A stretch of 64,000 bases of DNA, from assembly GCA_020747015.1 (NCBI GenBank), contig JAGTJM010000049.1, positions 124,001 to 188,000 on the forward strand. Reading direction: 5' to 3'. A program made the position numbers and the translations under genes. The stretch is from Pyrenochaeta sp. MPI-SDFR-AT-0127. Taxonomy: Eukaryota; Ascomycota; Dothideomycetes; Pleosporales; Cucurbitariaceae. A model generated the notes under the pieces. The model searched no databases and was not told the origin of the DNA. It saw nothing but the letters and a program-made list of their open reading frames with translations. This document shows, one piece after another, positions 53,842 through 64,000 of this stretch (position 1 is the first letter of the stretch; the number at the start of each line of letters is the position of its first letter).

Positions 53842-55219
53842 ATGGCTGCCACCTCGTTCAACGCCGATGTGGTCCCACAGGCGCCAGAAGACCCGCTGTT
53901 CGGGCTGATGGCCGCCTTCCGCCGTGATACAGACCCCAAAAAGGTCGACCTGGGCATTGGAGCCTACAGAGACGACAATGCAAAGCCATGGATCCTGCCC
54001 GTCGTCAAGAAGGTGAGGCCCATCATGTCCCCCGTGCAATTGAGCAAAGCAGCATGAAGCTGACCGCGGCCACTCTTTTTGCTTCCCAGGCCGACGACAG
54101 ACTCCGTGACGACCCCGACCTCAACCACGAATACCTGCCCATTGCCGGCCTGGCAGACTTCACCTCGGCCTCACAGAAGCTGGTACTGGGCGCCGACAGC
54201 CCCGCCATCAAGGAGAAGCGCGTGAGACTTTGTCCCCACCCTGCCTTGACTCTTACTCACACAGACGGCCACAGGTCACCAGCTTGCAAACAATCTCCGG
54301 CACCGGTGCTGTGCACCTGGGCGCCCTCTTCCTCGCAAAGTTCTACAAGCCAAAGACTGCGCGCCTCACCTACTTCTCCGACCCGACATGGGTAAACCAC
54401 TTCCAGATCTTCTCCAACGTCGGCCTCGAATACAAGACCTACCCATACTTCTCCAGGGAGACAAAGGGCCTCGACTTTGACGGCATGGTCGGTGCCATCC
54501 AAGACGCACCCGAGGGCGGCATCATCGTCCTGCATGCCTGCGCCCACAACCCCACCGGTGTCGATGCCACCCAAGAGCAATGGAAGAAGATTGCAGACGT
54601 CATCAGGGCCAAGAAGCACTTCCCCTTCTTTGACACTGCTTACCAGGGCTTTGCTTCGGGTGACCTTGCTCGCGATGGCTGGGCCATCCGCTACTTTGTT
54701 GAGCAGGGCTTCGAGCTCTGCATTGCCCAGTCGTACGCTAAGAATTTTGGTCTATACGGCGAGCGTGCAGGCTGCTTCCACTTTGTCACCTCCCCATCCT
54801 CCGACGCCCAGTCAACCATTGGCCGCATCGCTTCCCAGCTTGCCATCCTGCAGCGCTCCGAAATCTCAAACCCTCCGGCTTATGGCGCCCGTATCGCTTC
54901 AACCGTGCTCAACGACCCACAGCTCTTTGCCGAATGGGAAGCTAATCTTCGAACCATGTCTGGTCGTATCAAGGAGATGCGCACTGCCCTCCGTAGCAAG
55001 CTTGAGGAAATGGGCACCCCAGGAACGTGGAATCACATCACTGACCAGATTGGCATGTTTAGCTTTACGGGTTTGACAGAGCAGCAGGTCTTGAAGATTC
55101 GCGAGGATTCACATGTGTACATGACCAAGAATGGCCGCATCTCTATGGCCGGTCTAAATACACACAATGTTGACTACTTTGCCAAGGCGGTCGACAAGGT
55201 TGTGAGAGAGACCCAGTAG
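53842..55219 (+). CDS. AAT2: aspartate aminotransferase, cytosolic type
   Basis: Three exons, 53842-54012, 54090-54221 and 54275-55219, give 415 aa. The enzyme is PLP-dependent and interconverts aspartate plus 2-oxoglutarate with oxaloacetate plus glutamate, part of the malate-aspartate shuttle. Visible class I aminotransferase residues: VDLGIGAYRDDNAKPW, SGTGAVHLGALFL, HACAHNPTGVD with the cofactor-binding Asn, FFDTAYQGFASGD, the PLP lysine in SYAKNFGLYGER (about Lys257), and GRISMAGLN with the substrate-binding Arg. The start MAATSFNADV without a presequence fits the cytosolic isoform. The in-frame ATG at 53695 gives a Ser-rich extension that looks like translated 5' UTR rather than a transit peptide. 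Introns are 77 and 53 nt. Confidence 0.96.
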
Positions 55220-55841
55220 ATAGACCAACATCTCCGCCTTATCGGGAACCCATAGGGCGGGCTGAGTCCGACCATGTTCGGCATGAAATGCGTCAGGATT
55301 GCAGCAGGCGTAATTGTTTGCGATTGTACCAAAACCAGTCCGGTCATGCAAGCATCAAAAGCGACTATCCTAGTGTAGAAATATACCAACCTTTGTCTCA
55401 TCGGGGATCAATGAATAACTGTCCGGTCCTATGTGCGCAGCCCCAGTCTGCTTATGTGTGAAGCTTCGAGCTCGGACAGGATCATGTTCCTCTTCCGGAT
55501 CCGAATGCTAACACCGAATGAATAGTATGACTACTCTACTTGTGCGTACCTACTGAAGTTTCCGAAGAGGCACGAATGGTCACACAGGCGCCAGGAAGAC
55601 CGATGAATCTGTTAGATCTCCTACATACCACAGTTTGTACTGTTTGGAGAAGGGATATAATTTGCCTTCATCTAGAAACTCTGGTACATGCAGATGAGGA
55701 AGAAAAATGGTACGAGTGGGTATTTCTGCCTAACAATACCGCCAACGCCTTGCTACCATGATGAACAATGAAAAGCCTCCCTTTGCAAAATACTCTGTCC
55801 CTTAAATTCAAATGAATGGTTGTAGACCAATGCGGAAAGCC
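55220..55841. other. convergent 3' regions, no gene seen
   Basis: Between the aminotransferase stop and the stop of the gag-like gene. Short ORFs only. Confidence 0.45.
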
Positions 55842-58175
55842 TCAGATGATCTCTTTGACCCCCTTGCTCGTGCTAAATCGTGACAAGTTGACATTAACGC
55901 TCCAGCTCCGCTTCTTGCGTTGTTTCTTGGCCAACTCCCTCTCTCGGGCTTCCTCGCTGAGCTCAACTACGCCGTCGCCACCCAGTCTCGCGACAAAGTC
56001 CAGACTACTCGATTTCGCGTGCAATTTTGAACCCTTTTCTTTGCTCAAAGGCTTGTCCTCCGGGGGGCTGGAGCACTGGTTCTCAGCAACCAAGTCGGTA
56101 AACGTGGGTGCCCTAGACAATGTGCCCTTGAGTTGGGGGAGTGCAGTTATGTCACCGCCTACTGGAGGTGGAGGCGAGGCCGAATGAGATTCAATCGGTG
56201 ACACCGAGTGCTCACGAGGAGCGTTTTTCCGCTCGTACAAGTAGTCCCATGCCGAGTCTCGGGTTCCCTGGAGGGGCAGGCTAATGATACTGCTGTTCGT
56301 TGACCCGACGCGGTTCAGTTGAGGAAGAAGCAGAGGAGAAAGCTCAGGAAACACTTGATTGTGCTGGGGGACCACTGTTTCATGTTGTTGGGTCGATAAT
56401 TGAGCTTGTTTCATCGGAAATGCTGCGCGGGAAGAATGCGGGCGTTGTGGGACATCCGGAGTCGAAGGCCATGGAACCGCTAGGTTGGGTGAGGAAGATA
56501 CAAAATCTGGTCGTTGAAGTGGTGGTAACGATGGGCGAGCTGTTGTGGCTTGCGCTGGCGCTGATGCTGGTTTCCTATGGTGCAAGGCTGGGTGAAGCTC
56601 AATAGGTGGCTGTGGTGTTGGCATTCTCGGTCCCAGAGAGCGGTGGGAATCTTCAGAGGTTTGCTCTGTCGATAAATTTAGTGTTGATACCTTCTCTCGA
56701 AGCGCTGGGTGCTCATTTAGCGATGGTGATGGCGTTCGTGGTCGCAGAGTCGGATGTGTTGTTTCCAATTTAAGTATTAGTGGCTGGGAAGCTGCCGTAG
56801 GCGCAGGCACTGTCATACTTGACTGCAGAGAATTCTTCGATCCTTTGGTCAGATCCCGTGGTGATGCGGATCGTGACTGGGTCTCCATTTCAGATGTCTG
56901 CACGGGAAGCGGCGGAAGAGGGCGATCAATCGGTGCTGGAAATGGCATTCTAGGTACTCTTGCTTTTGCATTTATCCATTCTGAAAATATGGTAGGAGTT
57001 TCTGGAATAACGTTGGGCGTGGGAGTTTCTGGTATGAGGTCTTTCGAGCTTGGATATTCTTGTATTGTTGACGTTGGTAATGCCTCCAAATCTCTACAGT
57101 GATCTAGTCGGTCGATCTCTGCAATGTCTTCCGATGATGCATGAATGGTAATCTCCTGTGAATGTGCTGTCGTGCTCGACACGTGTCTTGAATGCGATAT
57201 TTTGCTAGACATAGTTGAGACATTTGAACGTTCTGAAGTCGAGTCGCTGTCAGAGTCTATCGAGCCATCCCCTAGAGGTTCTTCAGGAATCTCTGAGATT
57301 GATTCTACATGGAAGTTTTGTGAGGATTTGGTGATCAGTGGTCGAACGCAGGACCAAGGTGGTGACGACCTCAGTAGGTCAACAAGTTCAGGCTCCGAGG
57401 ATTGTGTATGCCAACTTTCCAACTGCTTCGCAACCCATGGGTTTTGAGTACATCGTAGTTTGGAGAAGTATGCACTACAGGCTTGAATATTAGATAGCGG
57501 CTGTCCATAATCGAGCAGGTCTTCCAGCGTCGCCGAGAATTCCGTGTTAAAATCTTCCACAGTAATATATTGGTCAATGTGTAAATTCAGAAAGTGACAG
57601 AAGGCATGGTGATATGTCTCAAACTTGAACACTGTAAAGCGTTTGTCCAGGGCATCTAGCAGTTCCTTCGCGTTCAGATTCGATGGTGGTAGAGGCGGTC
57701 CGACCTCAAAAACTTCCTGCATGACTTCTTCTGCCAGGGAGAGGAAAATGTCGAGCTTGGCCTCACGATCTTGTCGTACCCATGCTCTTCTTTCCTCTAG
57801 GAGACTGGGTTGAATGGATTTGGTAGCGTCATTTTGAGACTTGCGATTTAGTCCGGCCTCAGGCATAGGCATGGGATGCTCGCCATTACAGTATTTCCAA
57901 GTGCCTTTGGTTTCGGAAGCAAATTTCACTCCACGTCGCCACCGCGAATATTCCGGACCTGTAGCATCGAGGCGAAGAATGTGGACACCTGGAAGACGTG
58001 GTGACATGAGTGAAGCCATTGAGCTGGGGCTCCCAGGGGAGAGCAAGGTGGTTATTATCGTTGCTTCAGGTTCCAAATCGACGATAACACAGCAAGAAAA
58101 ACCCAGTATGAATGACGTTAGGACTGACGCAATGTGGACAAAACAACGATTCTCAGCGCAACTAAAGCAACGCAT
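55842..58175 (-). CDS. Copia Gag-like (UBN2-type) region fused to a long disordered tail
   Basis: Intact minus-strand ORF of 777 aa from ATG 58175, or 725 aa from ATG 58019. The first 50 residues of the longer form are odd, so 58019 may be the true start. After the start come LRLDATGPEYSRWRRGVKFASETKGTWKYCNG in part, then ERRAWVRQDREAKLDIFLSL, AKELLDALDKRF, FCHFLNLHIDQYITVEDFNTEFSATLEDLL and LRCTQNPW. This order, with Trp in WRRG and the 'W..D..A...I' helix, resembles the gag-polypeptide of LTR Copia elements. No zinc knuckle, protease or reverse transcriptase follows. About 450 residues of Ser/Pro-rich sequence with repeated IPETPT and TPSPS patches follow instead. No LTRs are seen. A domesticated Gag gene is the best reading; a fungal protein with a look-alike fold is possible. 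Confidence 0.7.
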   Translation of the reverse strand: MRCFSCAENRCFVHIASVLTSFILGFSCCVIVDLEPEATIITTLLSPGSPSSMASLMSPRLPGVHILRLDATGPEYSRWRRGVKFASETKGTWKYCNGEHPMPMPEAGLNRKSQNDATKSIQPSLLEERRAWVRQDREAKLDIFLSLAEEVMQEVFEVGPPLPPSNLNAKELLDALDKRFTVFKFETYHHAFCHFLNLHIDQYITVEDFNTEFSATLEDLLDYGQPLSNIQACSAYFSKLRCTQNPWVAKQLESWHTQSSEPELVDLLRSSPPWSCVRPLITKSSQNFHVESISEIPEEPLGDGSIDSDSDSTSERSNVSTMSSKISHSRHVSSTTAHSQEITIHASSEDIAEIDRLDHCRDLEALPTSTIQEYPSSKDLIPETPTPNVIPETPTIFSEWINAKARVPRMPFPAPIDRPLPPLPVQTSEMETQSRSASPRDLTKGSKNSLQSSMTVPAPTAASQPLILKLETTHPTLRPRTPSPSLNEHPALREKVSTLNLSTEQTSEDSHRSLGPRMPTPQPPIELHPALHHRKPASAPAQATTARPSLPPLQRPDFVSSSPNLAVPWPSTPDVPQRPHSSRAAFPMKQAQLSTQQHETVVPQHNQVFPELSPLLLPQLNRVGSTNSSIISLPLQGTRDSAWDYLYERKNAPREHSVSPIESHSASPPPPVGGDITALPQLKGTLSRAPTFTDLVAENQCSSPPEDKPLSKEKGSKLHAKSSSLDFVARLGGDGVVELSEEARERELAKKQRKKRSWSVNVNLSRFSTSKGVKEII

Positions 58176-59051
58176 GTCCGGGCGGCAGCTTTATGATTAT
58201 AAGTCTGACCCTTTGCTCCAACACCGAGTTACCAGCCATGGCAAGCCAACCGCAGCTTCGGGCATGCAGCCCTGCATAGTTGTTCGCAACCCATAGGATC
58301 GCCGCGAGTCTGGCGTGCATCCTTGCACAGGGGCCCCTTAGTCGCAATACTACCCGAGCGGCTTGATGCATCGCTGCTGACCTCTTTTGTCAGATGTGCA
58401 GCTTCAAGAACTGGATGCAGATGCGAGGGTCATTGTTGTCAGCAGCTATGGCGCCGGGGTTTAATCTGTGGGATGGTTGAATGAGCCAATAGAGAACATT
58501 GGGGGTTGAGGCTGAGCGAGTATTATTGGTTCTCGGATCCGGTAGTGCAGGGTTGCTAAAGTCCTTCTGCTCAAAGTCCGAAAAGACATCATGGCGTATT
58601 ACGAATGCGACAAACAATACGTCGGCCTGGTAAAGTCCTCTGCTACTCAGCCGAAGCGGGCCGGTCAAGTGCCTTGCGCGAAGTAGTACCAAGCCCCATG
58701 TTGGCGGAGACAGCAGGTGTGGCCCGGAAAGAGTGCGACGATTTAGACTGGGTTCAACAATAGGCAAGCTCGAACCAACATGGGAGCAGAGGCGAGACAG
58801 TAAAAGACAAACAGAGAATGGTGACAGGATGCGGGTGATCTAATGATGGGGTAAGAATACATCATGCACATCTGGGCACACAGCCGGTTAGTGTCCCACG
58901 GTGGATATTTTTGGTACGCCTTGCAGGACCTGCCCAGGAATGTGGAAACGCAAAAGTAAAGAAATCGATAAGCAAATTGCGTTTGAATGTATCTCAGTCT
59001 ATTCAGATATTTTTCATCGAACAACCAAGTTGGTTGGTACCAACAACAACA
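58176..59051. other. intergenic, no gene seen
   Basis: About 0.9 kb between the gag-like gene's start and the tRNA. Overlapping short ORFs without family features. Confidence 0.4.
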
Positions 59052-59132
59052 GGCGTGGTGGCGGAGTGGTTATCGCGCAAGACTAGAAATCTTGTTCCTT
59101 CGGGAGCGTCAGTTCGAATCTGGCCCACGTCG
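59052..59132 (+). tRNA. tRNA-Ser (anticodon AGA)
   Basis: 81 nt without intron. Acceptor stem GGCGTGG pairs with CCACGTC (one G-T), discriminator G. D stem GCG/CGC. Anticodon stem CAAGA/TCTTG closes the loop CTAGAAA with AGA at 34-36. A long variable arm (ttccttcgggag) is the class II feature of serine tRNAs. T stem GTCAG/CTGGC encloses TTCGAAT. A T-run (ttcttttt, 59133-59140) follows as the RNA polymerase III terminator. Confidence 0.96.
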
Positions 59133-59304
59133 TTCTTTTTGCTCTTTTCTAGGCCTAGAAAGATCTCCATTCTAGGCGAAGCGGAGGGGGGCCCTGTTTT
59201 TTTGCTGTCGACGGCTGGCTTCAACCCTGCCAAGTGTAAAGGCTTGGCACCACACGGCCTTTGTTTGAAACTCGGAGCGTGAGGCGTTGGTTCAGACCTC
59301 CTCT

Positions 59305-60338
59305 ATGCCCCCACGACCTTTCCCATATGCATTGCGAGTCGGCACCGATATCTGCAGTGTCTCGCGGCTTCGAGCAATCATATCACGGCCTAACAATGGC
59401 AGACCCTTGAATCCTCTTGTTCGGTTCATCGCCCGAGTTCTTACATACCCCGAGCGCAAGTACTTTTGGCATCGATTCGGGCCTCCAGAGGAGCTTTTGA
59501 CTAGACTTGACACTGTCTCGCAATTCCTCGCCGGCAGGTGCGTGTCGACCGTCCTCGGGACGCGTTCAGAATTAATTTTTGGTAGATTCGCCGCAAAGGA
59601 AGCTTGTCGCAAAGCATGCACTCATCTTGACAAAGACGCGCGAGGATTCCAGCAAATCATAATACTACCCATCGCCTCCCTTCATCGAGACGAGCATCAG
59701 TCATCTCCACCTCGAGGTTTGATACTGGATAAGGTTTATGATGAGGTGTTTGAGAAATCCGGGACAGCCACAGCAGAGGATGAGGAAGAAGTAGGGAGAG
59801 AAGATGCAATAAGGACTCCGGTCTATCTTAATGAGCTTGAAGGCCAGCTGTGTGAGATCAGCATCAGTCATGATGGAGGTTTTGCGACTGCCGTCGCTAT
59901 TGTGCCGTCAGTGACAGATAATCAAACGGAAAACCACATTTCATCACCACCACCGCTAGCTGGGCAGTCACCTCAGGGGGCGTCTGTCCAGTGGAATAGG
60001 CTTCTTGCTGAGACTACCGCACATGAGATTTCAGCTGTATGTCTCGAGATAAGTATCCCACGGCAAGCATATCTGACACAATTCAGGAGACCGAGGACAA
60101 GATTGTTCAAGCTATAGATGCGAGAATGGCAAATCTTCAGCGTCGAAACAACATTGTCACCAAGATAAGAGAATTCTATAATAGAGAGCGAGAGATTACG
60201 AAGCGGGAACGGGAGTTGGTCACTGAATGCACATTAGACGACCGACAACGAATGCGGTCCATGTTAACAGAAGAGGGCCTGACAATACCACAAATCGATG
60301 AAGGAGTTCATTGCTCAAAAGGTCCCGTATTACTGTAG
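59305..60338 (+). CDS. PPT2: AcpS-type 4'-phosphopantetheinyl transferase (mitochondrial Ppt2) with charged C-terminal tail
   Basis: Three exons, 59305-59537, 59586-60036 and 60087-60338, give 311 aa. The enzyme moves the phosphopantetheine arm of CoA to a Ser of acyl carrier protein, here likely the mitochondrial ACP. Marks: LRVGTDICSVSRL with the metal-binding Asp, FLAGRFAAKEACRKA with the Glu-Lys pair (made by splicing out a 48-nt intron, donor gtgcgt, acceptor ggtag), and CEISISHDGGFATAVAI. The first intron is a multiple of three without a stop, so a naive reading runs through it. The second (gtatgt, branch tctgac, attcag) adds an 84-residue tail rich in Glu, Arg and Lys (NREREITKRERELV) that is predicted coiled-coil and unusual for Ppt2. 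Without that splice the frame ends at 60117 in unrelated sequence. Confidence 0.85.
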
Positions 60339-61122
60339 GCTCCGGCAAACAAACCTCAAATTCCTATAGGTATACAGCGCACAGCCACAAATACGTGCTG
60401 AACTGTAGCTGAACCGTTTTATGCATCGGTATATATTTTCAATCGGAATGATCTTACGCAACCTTGCGGAGATGTGAATCCTCCTCTTCTGATTGATGAG
60501 GTCATACAAAAATTGAAGATTAAGCACCACAAACAGGCAAAGACCATCATTTTCCGGTGTGTGTCGTGAAGAGCCACCGATGAAATGTGTATATTTCCGA
60601 ATCATAGCCGGCTTGGCCTCCCGCAGCCTCGCCTATCCTTGCACAACTTCATCCCTTGGCATTTCCAGCCTTCGGTACCACTGCCTGGTCGCTATACCTG
60701 AAAATGACTAGCTTTCGATAGACACATCAGGGATTTCCTTTTGCAGTGCTAGCCAGTGTGCCACGACACGCCCGTGTCCGCTCAGCTCTTCACAACAATA
60801 CGAAAAACGAAGTCAATCTGGCAAGGCTCAACCTTGGCAGCGGGACATTCCTTCTGCTGATTGGGCCACATGAGCAGCTTCACGCCTCGTGGGTGGAAAG
60901 CCCGCCTTGACCGGTAGGTTCGGTATGTGGAAATGGGGGTCGCTTTTGAGTTCTGCACAATATGGCGCAGCCAGAATCCAGTGATATGAAAGGCTGTCCC
61001 CAATTCTCGTTATCAGCGGCCCTCGGTTCAGTTCCATTCAGCTCGAGTCCATCTTCACGCCGCATTCGTGAAAGAGTGTAATCAACATCAATCCATTTGG
61101 TTGCCTTAGACAATTATTCGCC
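60339..61122. other. intergenic, no gene seen
   Basis: Short ORFs only. The last 150 bases are the promoter of the sensor-like gene. Confidence 0.4.
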
Positions 61123-62515
61123 ATGCTCGCACAGCGTTTGATAGGCTCAGCGCTCTTTTCGGGCAGCCTTGCGGCAGGTCTTGCGCCTACGCGCTCTACC
61201 TCGGACGCGACTATCACTCCGGGCCCGCAGCTTGAACTGTTGAGGAAACAGAATGACAACAGATATATCGGATGGGTCTCATGGAATGGGCTCTGGTCCT
61301 CTGAGCAGTGCGATGTGGGCGGAACATACTATCAAACCTCTGATTTTTGGCGTTGCTGCGCTACGACAGCAAATGGATGTGCCAGAGGGGATATTCCAAT
61401 TGGTTGCATTTCCGGAAGTTTGATTTACCCTGCAACTGGATCGTCTCTGTCGTCGAGCCTGGTCACTTGGCCATGGTATGTCTCCAGAAGGCCCTCAAAT
61501 TTCTGTTGGCCGTCAAGTATGACTGACAGATGCCAGCACTTCCATTTTCACTGAACTCACAGATCGGTCGTTCACTATTTGTAATACAGTATTTATGTAT
61601 GAGAACGAACGCGACTCGGATCCCCTGACAAACGTCAACTGCGGTGTTAGTTCGCTGAATTGTTGGTCCTCCTTCAACCAACGTATATCGTATCTCTAAC
61701 ATCACGCAGGGAGCTACTATCGCGTCCAGCCTTCACCTACAACAACACCAGTCACTAGTGCGTGTATCTAATCTTGTAACACGCAAGCAGCCGCTGATAA
61801 GCTATATGTAGGATCGCCAAGCCCAAGCGTGCGGTCTACCCCAGCCGTTTCTTCGCCTACTACTACCCCAAATCCAGTGCCGACTCCGATCCCGCAGCCT
61901 GAAGAGAAGAAGGAAAGTAAAGCTTGGATTGCAGGTGCAGTTGTAGGTCCTATTGTTGGACTTGCTCTGATCGGATTTGGCGCCTTTTTCTTCGTTAGAC
62001 GCAAGAAGAGCAAGCAAGCCAAACCTCAACCCGCAGTTGGCGGCGCTCCCCCTGCAGCACCAGCCTCGTACCCTCAGCAGACCTATCCCCCAGGTCCGAA
62101 CTCGCCTCCTCAGTATTATCCACCTATGCAGCAGAACAACGCAGCACCAGGTCTAGTTCCATTTGGTGTTGCCAAGCACGACAGCTGGGCTGGCCCCCAA
62201 TCACCCATGACACAAGGCTCCATGTCTCCTACTCCACAATCACCTTACGGCGCTCCTCCGCAGCAGGGATGGCAAGGCCAGAACAATATGCAGATTAACC
62301 AGGCTCCACCTGTGGGTGGACAACCTGTATATAATGTGCCCAGCCCGTCAATGAGTCCACAGCCGGGACATGTGCTGCCAGCACAACATGGAGCTGACAG
62401 TGGAATGTACAAACATACCAGTGAGACAGTCAGGCCATTTAGCAGTGAGCTTGAGGGGAGCTATGCCGCCCATGGACAGCCGGAGTATGTGAACGTGCAG
62501 CCCAAACAGACTTGA
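61123..62515 (+). CDS. single-pass secreted/transmembrane sensor-like protein
   Basis: Four exons, 61123-61475, 61537-61643, 61710-61757 and 61812-62515, give 403 aa. A signal peptide (about 1-18) precedes a Cys-containing ectodomain with QCDVGGTYYQTSDFWRCC, ANGCARGDIPIGCISG, TWPCTSIFTE, FTICNTVFMYEN and NVNCG. A short Ser/Thr/Pro stalk follows, then one membrane helix (AWIAGAVVGPIVGLALIGF) and a stop-transfer RRKKSKQ. The cytosolic tail of about 190 residues is rich in Pro, Gln, Gly and Tyr. The layout recurs in many ascomycete proteins resembling wall-stress sensors (Wsc/Mid2-like architecture), but the Cys pattern is not a WSC domain. Ligand and signalling partners are unknown. The 48-nt third exon falls in the stalk. 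Confidence 0.83.
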
Positions 62516-63344
62516 ATAATGGTCTATATGCTCTGTTTTAGGAAGGAACATACCGCGAGGTGTTCTTGAGAAGAGACAATGATGAGATAGAAAGTCATTG
62601 ACCGCGCCTTTCGTGGGAGATGCTTATCCGGTTTCCTAGCCTTTAATGGCTTCATGATATGCGGTCGCTCAGAGCTTCTTAATGTTTACACGCTTTATCA
62701 ACTTATTGTCTCGATGATTTGGACGTTTGAACTGATTATGCTTGGTTGAAGTTTGCTGCAATGCAGTAGCTGAGATCGTCGAACAAGACCGAGAGACCCC
62801 GAGAGAACTCTATCATGGCCCCCGGCTGGCAAGGCACACGCACTGCACTCGACTGTACAGAGCTTTGCAGCAACTTCGACTATAGCCACCCATCTCGTCA
62901 ACAACACTTCAATAATAGACTGCCTATATCTCCTGCTCGGCTGAAAGCCTCACCGAAGTTATGTTCGCAAGCGCACCCGCGAGGCGCGCGTGTTGACAAA
63001 GCGGGCCTCAGCTCGTAGCTGTAACCGCTGCATTGACCTCCCCATTTTATCCAGGCGCTTAGCGGATGATGCTATTGAACGACTGTCTGGAGACTCCATT
63101 GTTTCACAATGTTTGCATCCCATATATACGGAAGTGGGGCTATCGTCGTGCCGCAAACCGTGCCGCAATATAGCGAACGGGGCGCTGCATGCAGGTACAT
63201 CTTGGGGGTATGTTATCTTGTGCTACCGCTACATTTGTGACCTATTGCTACCATCGTGAGCGCCTCTATGAAGAAACCCAGCAAATAATTTTTCGCACAT
63301 TCGTTCAATGCTACTCATACTATATATCTGCACTTATATCCATC
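62516..63344. other. intergenic, no gene seen
   Basis: 3' flank of the sensor-like gene and promoter of the last gene. Short ORFs only. Confidence 0.4.
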
Positions 63345-64000
63345 ATGCCACAGGCTCATTTTGGACCAGTATCTCCAGTTGAAGTTACCCCCCTTGAGGT
63401 ACCTGGCGAGGACAATAACGTATCAGCACAACAGCAGGATCAGCCATCAAATGATCCGCAACGGCAGTCTTCTCAAAGTGTGTAGACACGGCGAAGACTA
63501 TCACTTCGAAGACTGACTCCCCACAGCCCCACATCTGAATTCTAGAAAGGCGAGCTGGCTCCCATTCACCCTTCACTGGTATTTTATCGTCATACCCGCG
63601 ATTCTCAGCTTATCCTTTGGAGTCGTCCTTGCCTACTTCTGCTGGTATTCAAAACGAAATCATGGACTTGGTGCAAATAATGGCTCCTCTGCCATTCTTT
63701 TCGGCTGGCGCTTCACACCGACTCTCATTGCTGTACTTTATGCGCAAATAACGGTCATACTCTTTGAGGATGTAAAGAGGACAGAGCCTTTTGCTCGACT
63801 TGCTCGAGCGCCACCAGGAGGCACTAGTGCTTATGGTACAGTCCTGCAGACTCCTAGAGCATGGTGGTCCATTATGATGGACGTATGTTTTCGACGGAAA
63901 CGGACCGGTACGACCAGCTGGAGCTTGATCTGTGCGGCGCTTGTCAACGTCATTGCACTGTTGATCATCTCTCCCCTTTCTTCAGCCTTGTTGACATCTG
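63345..64000 (+). CDS. DUF3433-type multi-pass membrane protein, 3' end cut by window edge
   Basis: Two exons are visible, 63345-63477 and 63527 to beyond 64000. The intron (donor gtgtgt, acceptor ccacag, 49 nt) keeps the frame. The N-terminus is polar and Gln-rich. The second exon carries WLPFTLHWYFIVIPAILSLSFGVVLAYFCW (in part), GSAILFGWRFTPTLIAVLYAQITVILFEDVKRTEPFARLA in part, LQTPRAWWSIMM and another helix. This arrangement, with the 'RTEPFA' motif after a helix, is typical of the large fungal DUF3433 family of unknown function. At least 202 residues are seen here; family members usually exceed 1000, so most of the gene is outside. Confidence 0.82.

Noticed and set aside
53097..53957. 286-codon minus-strand ORF between UFE1 and the aminotransferase gene
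   Set aside because: Overlaps the aminotransferase first exon and pyrimidine-rich 5' UTR in antisense; acidic and His/Thr low-complexity runs come from microsatellites.
1..64000. CRISPR arrays, phage, insertion sequences, bacterial operon features
   Set aside because: None seen; the window is intron-rich fungal nuclear DNA, and the only tandem repeats are within genes or simple microsatellites.

Overview
This is nuclear DNA of a filamentous ascomycete, most likely a dothideomycete of the Pleosporales type. Almost every gene is broken by short introns (48 to about 100 nt) with GTRNGT donors, CTGAC/CTAAT-like branch sites and AG acceptors. Start codons sit in fungal-type contexts and pyrimidine tracts precede several genes. 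The gene set is fungal: an Msb2 signalling mucin, mannitol-1-phosphate dehydrogenase, a Zn2Cys6 regulator, an UstYa/DUF3328 protein, a fungal rhodopsin-fold membrane protein and a DUF3433-type membrane protein. Exon joins below were worked out by hand from splice signals, reading frame and recalled family similarity. No alignment or transcript was available.

Layout. 1-8.7 kb: a C2H2/kinase gene cut by the left edge, a PaxB/Pyr4-type membrane terpene cyclase, a Pns1-type transporter and mannitol-1-phosphate dehydrogenase. 9.3-15.5 kb: a doubtful small membrane gene, an amino acid permease with seven exons and a rhodopsin-fold membrane protein, all on the minus strand. 16.5-20.1 kb, the most unusual part: a secreted precursor made of 18-residue repeats each ending in Lys-Arg, an UstYa-family gene with both HxxHC motifs, and a divergent GNAT acetyltransferase. 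That is the core of a candidate ribosomally made peptide (RiPP) pathway. 20.1-22.9 kb: no recognisable gene.

22.9-34.8 kb: a 67-residue membrane protein, a GH47 mannosidase, two look-alike small glycine-rich proteins with acylation-type N-termini, a Zn2Cys6 factor, an isochorismatase-family hydrolase, an orphan ORF, and a head-to-head pair of mitochondrial genes (Msp1 AAA ATPase and Tim21). 35.4-42.6 kb: coatomer beta-prime, with a 6-nt microexon, and the Msb2 mucin. 42.6-47 kb: a very long upstream region of Msb2 with strand-skewed pyrimidine tracts.

47-64 kb: a metallophosphoesterase, a small secreted eight-cysteine protein, the ER SNARE Ufe1, cytosolic-type aspartate aminotransferase, a protein carrying a Copia-Gag-like region, a tRNA-Ser(AGA), an AcpS-type phosphopantetheinyl transferase with a spliced-on charged tail, a single-pass wall-sensor-like protein, and a DUF3433-type gene cut by the right edge.

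Most of the window is housekeeping: secretory pathway (Sec27, Ufe1, GH47), mitochondrion (Msp1, Tim21, Ppt2) and surface sensing (Msb2, the rhodopsin-fold protein, the 61-kb receptor-like protein). The secondary-metabolism-like genes (PaxB-type cyclase, precursor, UstYa, GNAT) sit as islands in or beside gene-poor stretches.
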